DNA of 10,975 nucleotides, from contig CAZTHL010000110.1 of the NCBI GenBank assembly GCA_964613585.1, positions 1 to 10,975 of the forward strand, given 5' to 3'. The notes beneath the pieces are model-generated. The model searched no databases. It was not told the origin of the DNA and saw nothing but the letters and a program-made list of their open reading frames with translations. Positions 1-7,595 of the stretch are shown piece by piece (within the stretch, counting starts at the first letter, position 1; every line of letters starts with the position of its first letter). The DNA is from CAZTHL01 sp964613585 (GTDB taxonomy: Bacteria; Pseudomonadota; Alphaproteobacteria; DSM-16000; Inquilinaceae). Position numbers and translations under genes: made by a program.

Positions 1-294
1 TCACGGATCGTATCAACAGACACATGGGATAGTCGGACGCGGTCCCTGGATGTCGCCGCGCGGGAGCCGCCGGGGGGTCGGCGTCGGCGGGTCGTGCTTC
101 CGCGGTGGCCTGCCGATCGTGCGCGATTCGGCGCCTGCCCGGGTTCTCCGATCAGGCGGGTTTCCGCTTGAGCGGAGCCGCCTGGAAGCCCGACATCACG
201 GCCCCCGGCACGCCGGCGCCAGGGCGCCGGCGCAGGGCTCCGGGCCGGATGACGCCGGGTCCCGACCGCGCAGGGCCCGTTCGAGGCGTGTTGC
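1..294. other. Gene-free GC-rich stretch with two strong hairpins
   Basis: I see no supportable gene here. The open frames are arginine- and proline-rich and have no ribosome binding site. Two inverted repeats stand out. At 153-184 an outer 7-bp stem (153-159 with 178-184) encloses an inner 6-bp stem (163-168 with 171-176). At 211-232 two 10-base arms are separated by 2 bases. Both lie downstream of the minus-strand gene ending at 295 and could stop its transcript, but neither is followed by a T-run on either strand, so a classical rho-independent terminator is not shown. Confidence 0.5.
211..232. repeat. 22-base near-perfect palindrome (10-bp arms)
   Basis: The arm cgccggcgcc (211-220) is followed by ag and its exact reverse complement (223-232). 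It lies 63 bases beyond the stop of the minus-strand gene at 295. It could be a 3' end stabiliser or a weak terminator; no T tract follows it in either direction. Confidence 0.5.
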
Positions 295-1071
295 CTACAA
301 GAGAAAATGGTAGCTAAGCGCCTCGGCGAGGTCGTCGCCGAAATTCTCGCTCTTGCGAATGACCGGGACCTTGTCGGGCAGGAGCTTCAGATCCTCATGA
401 CCGCGCGGCAGACTGGTTATGAGGGCGATGGGCATGTTCCGGGTCGTGGGCATGTTGGCAAGCGCGCACGCGAGATCGATGCCGGAGAGCCGCGGCATCA
501 CCGCCGACATGATGATCATGTTCGGTTTGGTTCGCACCGCCTGGTCCATGGCGGCCACCGTCGAGGTCACGATGGTGACCCGGTAGCCGCAGGCCTGGAG
601 CTCGCGCTCGATGAACGAGGTCTGCGCTCCGTGCAGCATGACCAGCATGACCTCGATGTCGCGCACCTCGATCTCGTCATAGCTCGGTGCCAGCGGTCGT
701 GCCGGAAGCGCGCGGACGAGGCCTGCGACGTCGTTCTCCGCGGCGGTCGGAGCGTCCAGCCAGTCGGCGATCGCGTCGACGAAGGCACGCAGGTCGGCTT
801 CCGTCTTGCCGTCGATCTCGTCGACCGCCGAGGCATAGTCCTCCAGGCGGCGGGCGAGGGTTTCCAGCGTGCCCAAGCCGAAATTGTGCGCCTGTCCCTT
901 GATTTCGAAGGCGAAGCGGCGGATCGGCTCAAGCTCGCCATCGCGCTCGACGTGCTGCTCGAGCTGGCGCAGCCTCTCGCCCGTATCCTCCAGGAACTCG
1001 TTCAGCAGGTTGTCGATCAGATCGCGCGTCGCGCCGGCATAGGCGCCCTTGGTCAGTTCCGTGCCCGCCAT
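295..1071 (-). CDS. Hpt-like plus receiver-like protein lacking both phospho-acceptor residues
   Basis: This 258-aa protein has two signalling-type parts. Residues about 15-108 form a helical Hpt-like domain: the helix with the usual HxxKG motif reads FEIKG (55-59), so the phospho-histidine is Phe55. Residues about 137-258 look like a CheY-type receiver. The strand that normally carries the phospho-Asp reads MSAVMP (188-193), so Ser189 replaces Asp, and the acidic pair after strand 1 is also missing (MLHG). Thr219 and Lys240 of the receiver site are kept. It therefore probably acts by binding partners and not by phosphotransfer. The ATG at 1071 is chosen because GGAGG lies about 11 bases upstream; the frame stays open back to 1212, but those residues look non-coding. 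No kinase or output gene adjoins it in the window. The domain reading is by eye, and the partner is unknown. Confidence 0.8.
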   Translation of the reverse strand: MAGTELTKGAYAGATRDLIDNLLNEFLEDTGERLRQLEQHVERDGELEPIRRFAFEIKGQAHNFGLGTLETLARRLEDYASAVDEIDGKTEADLRAFVDAIADWLDAPTAAENDVAGLVRALPARPLAPSYDEIEVRDIEVMLVMLHGAQTSFIERELQACGYRVTIVTSTVAAMDQAVRTKPNMIIMSAVMPRLSGIDLACALANMPTTRNMPIALITSLPRGHEDLKLLPDKVPVIRKSENFGDDLAEALSYHFLL

Positions 1072-1158
1072 CGTCAGCTGATCCTCCAGTCCAGGGTGCC
1101 GAGCGGCGGGATGAACAGGTGGGACTCCGGGCGCTCGTGCCTGCGATCTGGCCAAAAG

Positions 1159-1188
1159 ATTACAGAGTAGGACTTGCGGCTCAGTTAA
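1159..1188 (-). promoter_or_regulatory. Candidate sigma70-type promoter for the Hpt/receiver-like gene
   Basis: Read on the minus strand there is TTAACT (1188-1183, 4 of 6 to consensus), an 18-base spacer and TGTAAT (1164-1159, 5 of 6). It sits about 88 bases upstream of the ATG at 1071 and just downstream of the terminator-like hairpin at 1221-1249, which is the expected place. Predicted by eye only. Confidence 0.4.
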
Positions 1189-1220
1189 GCGACCGCTCAG
1201 GGGTGATTGCACAGAAGAAT

Positions 1221-1249
1221 GCCCCGGCAGCTGGCTCGGCTGCCGGGGC
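1221..1249 (-). terminator. Hairpin terminator, probably for the five-helix membrane protein gene
   Basis: Perfect 10-bp stem gccccggcag / ctgccggggc (1221-1230 with 1240-1249) with a 9-base loop. On the minus strand it is followed by ATTCTTCTG, only moderately T-rich. No plus-strand gene ends here, while the minus-strand gene at 1363-1962 ends about 113 bases before it, so the minus direction is preferred. A second, long-range inverted repeat (tcggccgggg at 1271-1280 with its complement at 1330-1339) lies between that gene and this hairpin. Confidence 0.55.
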
Positions 1250-1362
1250 GTTGATTTCCGGATCTCCCGTTCGGCCGGGGCGGAAGTCTTCTTGCTTGTC
1301 TGCCGCTGGCGCCACCGAGCCGGAACCGACCCCGGCCGACCTCGTCCGCAGCTAGCGCTAGG

Positions 1363-1962
1363 TCAACGCGCCGGCGCCGGCCGAAGCCGACGTGGCTCCA
1401 TCAGACCGGACGCCACGATCTTGAGAATGTTGATCGACAGCACTGCCATGACGATCGTGCAGCCATAGACCAGCAGAAAGTGGTGGTAGGGCACAACGAA
1501 ATTGAATTCGCGCGCAGCGCCCAGGAAAAGCGGGAAGTACCAGGACACGACCGAGATCGAGCCGCTGGAGATCATCATAAGGTATCTCGGCCGGCTGGTC
1601 TGGTCGAACAGAGCGCGACCGATCCGCTCGCGAATATGCGGCAGCACGAGCTTGTGCACGATGATGCCGTTGGCCGTGAGCACTCCGACAATCGTGATCT
1701 TGGCCCAGACCTTCGGGTTCAGCATGATCTCTGACCCGTTGAGGTAGAGATGGCCAAAGTAAGCAAAACCCGAAACGAGAGTGATCAACAGTCCGGCGGC
1801 AACAACATAGGACGCCTGCTCGATGACCTCGTAACGGTCGCGCGTAATGGTCCCGTTAGCCAGGAACATACGCATAAGAATAGTGTCGAGCAAGGTGGCT
1901 GAGCCGATGCCGATGGCCAAGCCAATCAAGTGAATGATCAGGATTACCGTCTGCGGTTCCAT
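1363..1962 (-). CDS. Five-helix integral membrane protein with several histidines
   Basis: A 199-aa inner-membrane protein of uncharacterised type. Five hydrophobic segments can be read at about residues 5-27, 49-72, 86-107, 128-149 and 159-183, with an Arg-rich, presumably cytoplasmic tail (MEPRRLRPAPAR). Histidines lie within or at the ends of helices: His11, His71, His103, His109 and the pair His160-His161. This pattern is seen in haem- or copper-handling membrane proteins, but I do not recognise a specific family and ligand binding is inference only. The ATG at 1962 is chosen over an in-frame start at 2034 because a purine-rich GGGGGAAGGG lies just upstream and the first helix then begins at residue 5. 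It is monocistronic by its spacing: a long A+T-rich leader upstream and a hairpin downstream. Confidence 0.8.
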   Translation of the reverse strand: MEPQTVILIIHLIGLAIGIGSATLLDTILMRMFLANGTITRDRYEVIEQASYVVAAGLLITLVSGFAYFGHLYLNGSEIMLNPKVWAKITIVGVLTANGIIVHKLVLPHIRERIGRALFDQTSRPRYLMMISSGSISVVSWYFPLFLGAAREFNFVVPYHHFLLVYGCTIVMAVLSINILKIVASGLMEPRRLRPAPAR

Positions 1963-2396
1963 TTCCCTTCCCCCAGAGTGACGAGCGACGCCCCCATATT
2001 GGCCGACAAGGCAAGAAAATGCAAGCCTTTGCAAGCAAATTTACTTCCTAATAAGAACCAAAAACAAGAAAAACATTTATTCTTGATTTTATCTATAACA
2101 AGAAGAGCAGTGCGACTTCAGGCACTTGCCAGGCTTCTGTAGTAAATTAAATCCCTTAACGAGCATGCGTGGTCATCTGGTCTTTGAGTGGTTCGATATC
2201 AATACGACAGGAACTTGCGCAGGGTCACAAAGGCGTGACATGACCTGTGAACACAAAGTATCGGTTAAGGCCTAGAGTCGCATCAAGCGAGCATGACGCA
2301 GTCCTTAACAATCAGCTAATAAGCGTTCATTTTCGCCGGAAAGAGGCTCACTGAAACCGGAGCAAGGATTCTTGGTGAATTATTGGGAACAAAAAA
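1963..2396. other. A+T-rich gene-free intergenic stretch
   Basis: About 430 bases, clearly richer in A+T than the flanking genes, especially 2030-2160. I find no convincing coding frame on either strand. It should carry the promoter of the minus-strand gene starting at 1962; the best I see is a weak TTGTTT, 18 bases, TAAATT about 80-110 bases upstream. Small inverted repeats are present (CAAGAA/TTCTTG around 2064-2085; GTCAC/GTGAC at 2224-2239), too short to call as operators. An unlisted small RNA is possible but not shown. Confidence 0.5.
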
Positions 2397-2422
2397 GCGG
2401 CCGGCGCGCCTGCGCCGGCCGC
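2397..2422 (-). terminator. Strong rho-independent terminator of the tamB unit
   Basis: Perfect 11-bp GC-only stem (2397-2407 with 2412-2422) and a 4-base loop. Read on the minus strand the stem is followed directly by TTTTTTG (2396-2390), which is the classical form. It lies about 45 bases beyond the stop of the 82-aa gene (2468), so it closes the transcript running tamB then 82-aa gene. Confidence 0.92.
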
Positions 2423-2467
2423 TGAACGCTGTCCAAAGCCTCGGCCGCCGTGCGACCGGGGCGTCCC

Positions 2468-2716
2468 TCAGGTGTCGAAGGTGAACTCGCCGCCGCGGAT
2501 CCGCCCCGGCAGGGTCTCGATCAGGCCGGCCATCGCCTCCTCGCCATGCCGATCGATCATGTCGGTGATCGCGGCCGTGATCGCCGTGGTGGCGATGAGC
2601 TCCGGAGCCACGCCGCGATCCAGTGCCTCCTCCCAGCTGGCCAGCAGCAGCTCAAGCGCGATCTCCTTCTGCTGCTCGGGCGTCAGCGGGGTGGGCTCGT
2701 CGTCCTCGGGCGCCAT
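2468..2716 (-). CDS. Small acidic helical protein downstream of tamB, function unknown
   Basis: An 82-aa soluble protein with no signal peptide. An acidic, proline-containing N-terminus (MAPEDDEPTPLTPEQQ) is followed by predicted helices at about residues 14-34 and 38-58, and a C-terminus with LPGRIRGGEFTF. I do not recognise a named family, although the layout resembles small hypothetical proteins of alphaproteobacteria. The ATG at 2716 is supported by AGGAG about 8 bases upstream. It starts 105 bases after tamB ends, on the same strand, with the strong terminator just beyond its stop, so co-transcription with tamB is likely. Any role in envelope assembly is inferred from position only. Confidence 0.75.
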   Translation of the reverse strand: MAPEDDEPTPLTPEQQKEIALELLLASWEEALDRGVAPELIATTAITAAITDMIDRHGEEAMAGLIETLPGRIRGGEFTFDT

Positions 2717-2821
2717 CGCCTGCTCTCCTGCTGAATGCGCTTCAAGCCCTCATCCCACCATGCCTCGCGGCCCCCTGACAACCCGGGTCGGCCGCGCGCG
2801 CCCTGGCACCGTCCGGAGGGA

Positions 2822-5800
2822 TCAGTAGTCCCATTCGAAATTGACCCCGACGCGGCCGGTGTTGTCGGCGCCGACATCGCTCTCCACGGTGACATTGGGC
2901 AGCACCTCCACCTCGACCTTGACGCGGCTGCTGTCGGCCTCCAACCCCTGCTCCACGCCGACAAAGACCTTCTCGGAGATGTAGCGGCCGGCCTCGACAT
3001 CCGTCCCGCCTTCGGCCGTCGTGCCGATCTCGAGCCGGTCGAGACCGAGGCCGCCGCGCACCCTGTCGAGCAGCCCAGGCCCGCCGCCGATCCCGGCCAG
3101 CTCGGCGGCCGACTGCGCGAGCTGGATGGCCTCGGCCGGGCTGAGGCCTTCCGTTGCCCGTCCGAAGATCAGGCGGGACAGCACCTCGTCCTCCGGCAGC
3201 TCGGGCTCGGAGCCGATCTTGATGTCCGGCGAGGCGACGGTGCCAGCCACCAGGATCCGCGCCGTTCCGTCGGGGATCGGGGTGGTGGCGAGGAAGTCGA
3301 GCTGTGGGTTGATCTGGCGCCCGCCCGTGAACGCCAGCCGCCCGCGCTCGAAGGTGAACACCTGGCTCAGAAGGTCCAGATCGCCTTGCACCAGCTCCAG
3401 ATCGCCGGTGATCACCGGCGCGTCCGCGGAGCCGGCGACATCGAGCTCGCCGCCGACCTCGACATCGAGGCCCCGTCCGCGCACGAACACCTGATTGGGC
3501 GCGCTGACGCCGATGTCGAGCGCCAGATCGAAGGCCTCGGCCGGCGCCGCCTCGGCGCCCTCGGCCTCGCCCTCGGCCTCGCCCTCGGCCCCGGCGGGGA
3601 CGGTCGCATCCTGCCGAGCCTCGGCCAGCTCCGGTGGCACGTTGCGCTCGGTCACCGCCAATGTCGGGATCGAGGGGGGCAGCGTATCCGGCACCCGGAT
3701 CTCCGCCTGATTGATGGTGACCGACCCTTCAAGCCGCGGATTGACGGTCACCGGCCCGGTAAGGCGGAGGTCGCTGTCGACATTGACCGTGGCGAGGTCC
3801 AGCTCGATCAATCGGGCATCGTCCATGACCAGGCGGAGGTCGGCCGGCAGTCCGGCCTCGGGCTCAAGCGCGATGGCGCCGCTGCCGCGGATCGTGCCGC
3901 CGCCCGGCGTCGTGGCGGCCAGGCGCTGGAGGGACAGGGACTGCTCGGTGCCGGTCAGAGCCGCCTCTATGTCTGTCAGCGATATTCCGTAAAGGACGTT
4001 CTCGTACCGGCCGTCGTCGACGCTGATCCGGCCGCTGCCGCCGAGGCTGTCCAGCGGGCCGGCCAGGGTCAGGTCGGCGGACAACGTGCCGGCCACCTGG
4101 TCGCCGCTGGCCGCCAGGAACGGATTGATCAGCCCCAGGTCGAGATCCCCCTCGATCGAGGCGCGCAACGGCTGGTCCGGCTGCAGGCTCGGGATCCCGC
4201 TCTCCGGAGCGGCCACAAGCGGCAGGGAGGCCGCCAGCCGCAGCGGCGGCTGGCCGTCGAGCGCCAGCCCGGCGTCCGCTTCGAGGGTCCGGCCGTCCCA
4301 GCGTCCGGAGATCTCGCCGTCGATGGCCGGCAGCTCGGCGGCGGCGGTGCCCCGAAGCCTGGCGCCGTCGATGTCGAGGTCCAGCCGGGCCGATGGGTCG
4401 GCCGGGGTTCCCGCGACCTCGGCGCTGCCGTCGAGCGTGCCGTCGATCAGGAGGGTCGGCTCGGCCAGCCGGGCAAGGGCGAGCGGCAGATCCTCGATTC
4501 CGACATCCAGGTCGTAGCGCTCGCCGAGCGTTCCGTCGATGACCAGCCGGCCGCCGTCGCTGGTCAGCACGAGTTGATCCAGGCGCAGCCCGTCGGGCCC
4601 GGCCACGATCGAGGCCGGGCTCGCCAAGGCGATCCGCTGGTCCTGCGCCGCCACGGTCAGCGTGTCGAGGGCGAGCCGGGTCGCGCCGTCGGCGGCGCCG
4701 ACATCGGCCACCAGCACGAGGTCCAGGTCCTCGCCGCCGCTGGTGACGCGGACGCTCGCCTGATCGATGCCGCCGGTCACCATGGCCTCGACGGTGCCCA
4801 GGTCGCGCCCCGCCGCCTCGACCCCCGAGGCCTGCAGCGTCACATCCACTGTGGGAGCCGAGAACGCGTCCGCGACCTCTCCGGTCAGGCGGAGCCGCGC
4901 CATCTCCGCGGCTCCGGCGACGCTCAGCCGGGTGCCGGTCACCGCGAGATCGACCCGCTGGGTGCCGTCGACGGGCGCGATATCCGCCGACAGGTCTAGG
5001 CTCCCGGCGAGAGGAAGGTCGGCGATCTCGCCCAGGCCCTGCAGATCCTCCGCGGCGCCGGCAATCTCGGCCGTGAGCGTGCCCTCCGGACCGCGTGTGA
5101 CGGTGCCGGCCAGTTCGAGCCCGGCCGCGGAGAGGCGGAGCGGATCCACGGTAAGGGTGCCGTCGGCCTGCGCGGCCACGGCAGCCGTCGCCGACACCGG
5201 CTGGCCATTGACCTCACCGTCGACCTCGAGCTCGCCCGATGGCGTGGCCACCAGGTCCCGTGCCGACAGGAGCGCGGTGGCGCCGGGAATGGCGAGGCCG
5301 GCCGCCGCCACGTCCTCGACCGTCAGGCGGGCCGTGATCTGCGGCGCCTCACGGCTGCCCGCGGCCGACGCCTCCAGCCGGACGGCACCGGTGTAGGACG
5401 GCTCCAGGACCGAGAGGCTGGGGACGGCGGCGGACAGGGTCGCGTCGAGACTGTCGTCGACCCGGACGCCGGCGGACAGGCGCGCGTGAGCCGCGTCGAG
5501 GGTCAGCTGCTCCACCGCAAGCCCGCCGGGCACCGTCTCGGCCTTGGCTGCCAGGGTCACGATCTCCCCGAGCAGGGCATCGAGCGGGGCGATGCCCGTG
5601 GCCAGGCCGGCGGTCGATCCTTCAAGCATCACCTGGGCCTCGCCCTCCTGCCATCGGGCATCGGCCTGCAGGCTGACCCCGCCCTCGAGGGGCACGCCGG
5701 CCAGCGGCTGCAGCGGCGCCAGCGCGGGCACGTCGACCACCATCTCCGCCGTGCCCGAGGCGCCCCAGCCCGCCACGGTGGCCGAGGCGCCGAGTGAGCC

Positions 5801-7231
5801 GGGGGGCAGCCTGATCCGCGCCCCGTCCACGCGGATCGCGCCGTCAAGGCCGACCCGAGCCTCGGCGTCCAGGCCGATCACCGGCTGCAGCAGGGGGGCA
5901 AGGGCGCCATCGGCGACCGCCAGGCCGGCAAGCTCGCCCGTCAGATCGACCTGGACGGCGGCGGTCGGCTGATCGAGGGATGCCGTCGGTTCCGCCTCGA
6001 CGGCGAGTGTCGCCTGGTCCAGGGCCACGTCGCCATAGGCGAGATCCGAGCCTTCGAGGCGGGCGACAAGGCCCGGCATGGTGAGCGGGCCGACGATCTC
6101 GCCGGTCAGGCCGAGCCGGTCCCAGAAGGCGGTCGGCGCCAGGCTTTCAAAGACCGCCGGTGCCGCCAGGTCAAGGGCGAAGGCGAGATCCAGGACCGAC
6201 GGACCCAGATCGATCGTGCCGTCGACGGAAAGGGTGGCCGCCCGGGTCGAGAGCCGGAGGGTGGCGAGCTGGATCGCCGCCTCTGTCGGGACCGAGTTCG
6301 CCGGCAGCTGCGCCTGGACGGTGAGACCGATGCCGTCCTCGACCAGAGGCCGCAGCATCGGGTCGAGCAGGGTCCCGACGTCCGCCAGCAGCTCCATGCC
6401 GACGGTGCGGCTGTCCCCATCGATCGCGGTGGTAGCCTCGGCCCGGAGGCTGACCAGCTCGCCGGCCGAGGCGGTGAGCCGCGCATCCCAGTCATCGAGC
6501 GTGCCGTTGCCGTAAAGCGTCAGGTCGACGGCGGGCAGCGACGGCCGGCCGAGGAGGGTCGCCAATAGGCCTCCCGATGGCTCGCTGGCCCGAACCTCGA
6601 TCATGAGCCGGTCCGTCCCCGACCCATAGTCGAGGCCCAGGGCGGCCTGCGCCTCGGTATCCCCGATCCCGGTCACGGCCAGGGCGGCGCTGGCGCCATC
6701 GGCGGCCGCGGCCAGGCGGGCGCGGCCGTCGACGGCAAATCGGGCCGGCTGTCCCAGCACCGGCGCGGCGAGCGCCAACTCCTCGATCGACACCTCGGCG
6801 ACCTCGATCGCGATTGGCAACTCCGGCAAGGAGGGCAGCCCTGCGGGTTCCGTCGGCTCGGGGTCGGGCGGCGGCTCGTCCGGCCCGGCCGGCAGGCGCT
6901 CCAGCGCCACGCGGCCCAGCGCGATCGCCTCGATCCGCGCCGTGCGATCGAGCAGCGCCGCTGGTGTCCAGGCGAGCCTTGCGCGGTCAAGGGCGAGCCA
7001 CACGCCTTCGGGATCGGCCACGGTCACGTCGCGCAGGACCATGTCGAAAGGCACCGTGCCGTCGAGGGCGCCGATCTCGACCATTGTGGTCTCGCTGCTC
7101 GCGGCCTGCTCGATCAACTGAGCCAGCCGGCCCTGGCCGCTCTCGGTCTGCAGCCAGGCGAAGGCGCCGCCCACGGCGACGAGCGGCACCCCGATGACCA
7201 GGGCGAGGAGGAGGAGAAGGATGCGGCGCAC
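2822..7231 (-). CDS. tamB: Translocation and assembly module protein TamB
   Basis: TamB is a very long AsmA-like protein anchored in the inner membrane. It spans the periplasm as a beta-rich groove and works with TamA in outer-membrane assembly and lipid transport. This copy has 1469 aa, in the range of the family (E. coli TamB is about 1259). Residues 1-26 form the N-terminal membrane anchor (RRILLLLLALVIGVPLVAV), the middle is repetitive beta-strand sequence, and about 1140-1469 is the conserved TamB C-terminal domain, including the INPQLDF strand (1307), the DEVLSRLIFGR motif (about 1348-1358) and a terminal FEWDY. The start is GTG at 7231, with GGGAG 13 bases upstream, a rather long spacing. 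An acidic Gly-Glu-Ala-Glu repeat at about 1214-1225 comes from a 12-bp DNA repeat. tamA lies upstream on the same strand, but 1.4 kb away. Confidence 0.95.
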   Translation of the reverse strand: MRRILLLLLALVIGVPLVAVGGAFAWLQTESGQGRLAQLIEQAASSETTMVEIGALDGTVPFDMVLRDVTVADPEGVWLALDRARLAWTPAALLDRTARIEAIALGRVALERLPAGPDEPPPDPEPTEPAGLPSLPELPIAIEVAEVSIEELALAAPVLGQPARFAVDGRARLAAAADGASAALAVTGIGDTEAQAALGLDYGSGTDRLMIEVRASEPSGGLLATLLGRPSLPAVDLTLYGNGTLDDWDARLTASAGELVSLRAEATTAIDGDSRTVGMELLADVGTLLDPMLRPLVEDGIGLTVQAQLPANSVPTEAAIQLATLRLSTRAATLSVDGTIDLGPSVLDLAFALDLAAPAVFESLAPTAFWDRLGLTGEIVGPLTMPGLVARLEGSDLAYGDVALDQATLAVEAEPTASLDQPTAAVQVDLTGELAGLAVADGALAPLLQPVIGLDAEARVGLDGAIRVDGARIRLPPGSLGASATVAGWGASGTAEMVVDVPALAPLQPLAGVPLEGGVSLQADARWQEGEAQVMLEGSTAGLATGIAPLDALLGEIVTLAAKAETVPGGLAVEQLTLDAAHARLSAGVRVDDSLDATLSAAVPSLSVLEPSYTGAVRLEASAAGSREAPQITARLTVEDVAAAGLAIPGATALLSARDLVATPSGELEVDGEVNGQPVSATAAVAAQADGTLTVDPLRLSAAGLELAGTVTRGPEGTLTAEIAGAAEDLQGLGEIADLPLAGSLDLSADIAPVDGTQRVDLAVTGTRLSVAGAAEMARLRLTGEVADAFSAPTVDVTLQASGVEAAGRDLGTVEAMVTGGIDQASVRVTSGGEDLDLVLVADVGAADGATRLALDTLTVAAQDQRIALASPASIVAGPDGLRLDQLVLTSDGGRLVIDGTLGERYDLDVGIEDLPLALARLAEPTLLIDGTLDGSAEVAGTPADPSARLDLDIDGARLRGTAAAELPAIDGEISGRWDGRTLEADAGLALDGQPPLRLAASLPLVAAPESGIPSLQPDQPLRASIEGDLDLGLINPFLAASGDQVAGTLSADLTLAGPLDSLGGSGRISVDDGRYENVLYGISLTDIEAALTGTEQSLSLQRLAATTPGGGTIRGSGAIALEPEAGLPADLRLVMDDARLIELDLATVNVDSDLRLTGPVTVNPRLEGSVTINQAEIRVPDTLPPSIPTLAVTERNVPPELAEARQDATVPAGAEGEAEGEAEGAEAAPAEAFDLALDIGVSAPNQVFVRGRGLDVEVGGELDVAGSADAPVITGDLELVQGDLDLLSQVFTFERGRLAFTGGRQINPQLDFLATTPIPDGTARILVAGTVASPDIKIGSEPELPEDEVLSRLIFGRATEGLSPAEAIQLAQSAAELAGIGGGPGLLDRVRGGLGLDRLEIGTTAEGGTDVEAGRYISEKVFVGVEQGLEADSSRVKVEVEVLPNVTVESDVGADNTGRVGVNFEWDY
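3558..3590. repeat. 12-bp tandem repeat inside tamB
   Basis: The unit ccctcggcctcg is repeated 2.75 times without mismatch, in frame with tamB, giving a Glu-Gly/Glu-Ala run in a linker before the conserved C-terminal domain. Its length (a multiple of three) would let copy number vary without breaking the gene. Confidence 0.75.
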
Positions 7232-7595
7232 GGTACGGAGATCGCTCCCGGTGTGAGGCAGGACTAGACGAATTCGTTGATTTAAGTTGCGTTACCGTCT
7301 GGGCGAGCGTGATCGACGAGACGCCCTCTGATTTTATGCGTGCCTGGATTGGCCGAGCGCATTTGAGCCGATCTGCGGGTCAACAGAGTTCATCAGCAAG
7401 GCACTAGAGTTCATCAGCAAGGCACTGTCTTCAAACAGCCAAGCCTCTCGATCTGAAAATTGAAGACCGTTGTTTGATCCGGTCAATACTTTGCTCTCTT
7501 CGAGAGAACGGAGCTTCGAGGTGGTTGCGCTGCTGGAGCAACAGAAAGCCTTGTGCTGACCCAATGGCGCAATCTTGATGGTGCGGAGAAGTGAC
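7232..7595. other. Gene-free left part of the island between tamB and tamA
   Basis: No gene supported. A minus-strand frame (7334-7597) is open but has no ribosome binding site and contains the duplicated 21-mer. The stretch should hold any local tamB promoter; only an isolated TAAAAT (-10-like, minus strand, 7336-7331) is visible, with no matching -35 element. Base composition shifts from GC-rich to markedly A+T-richer at about 7260. Confidence 0.45.
7385..7426. repeat. Perfect 21-bp tandem duplication
   Basis: Bases 7385-7405 and 7406-7426 are identical, beginning agagttcatc and ending aaggcact. There are two exact copies and no spacer, indicating a recent duplication. It lies in non-coding DNA upstream of tamB. 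Confidence 0.9.

Noticed and set aside
307..1170. 287-codon plus-strand frame opposite the Hpt-receiver-like gene
   Set aside because: The minus-strand frame has domain-like sequence and a ribosome binding site; this one has neither.
1352..1361. 10-bp perfect palindrome ctagcgctag just after the membrane protein gene
   Set aside because: Too short and without a loop or flanking signal to be called an operator or terminator.
2735..4999. 754-codon open frame on the plus strand opposite tamB
   Set aside because: It lies wholly antisense to the well-supported tamB; its translation is Arg/Gly/Ala-rich with no recognisable domain. Long antisense frames are expected opposite GC-rich genes.
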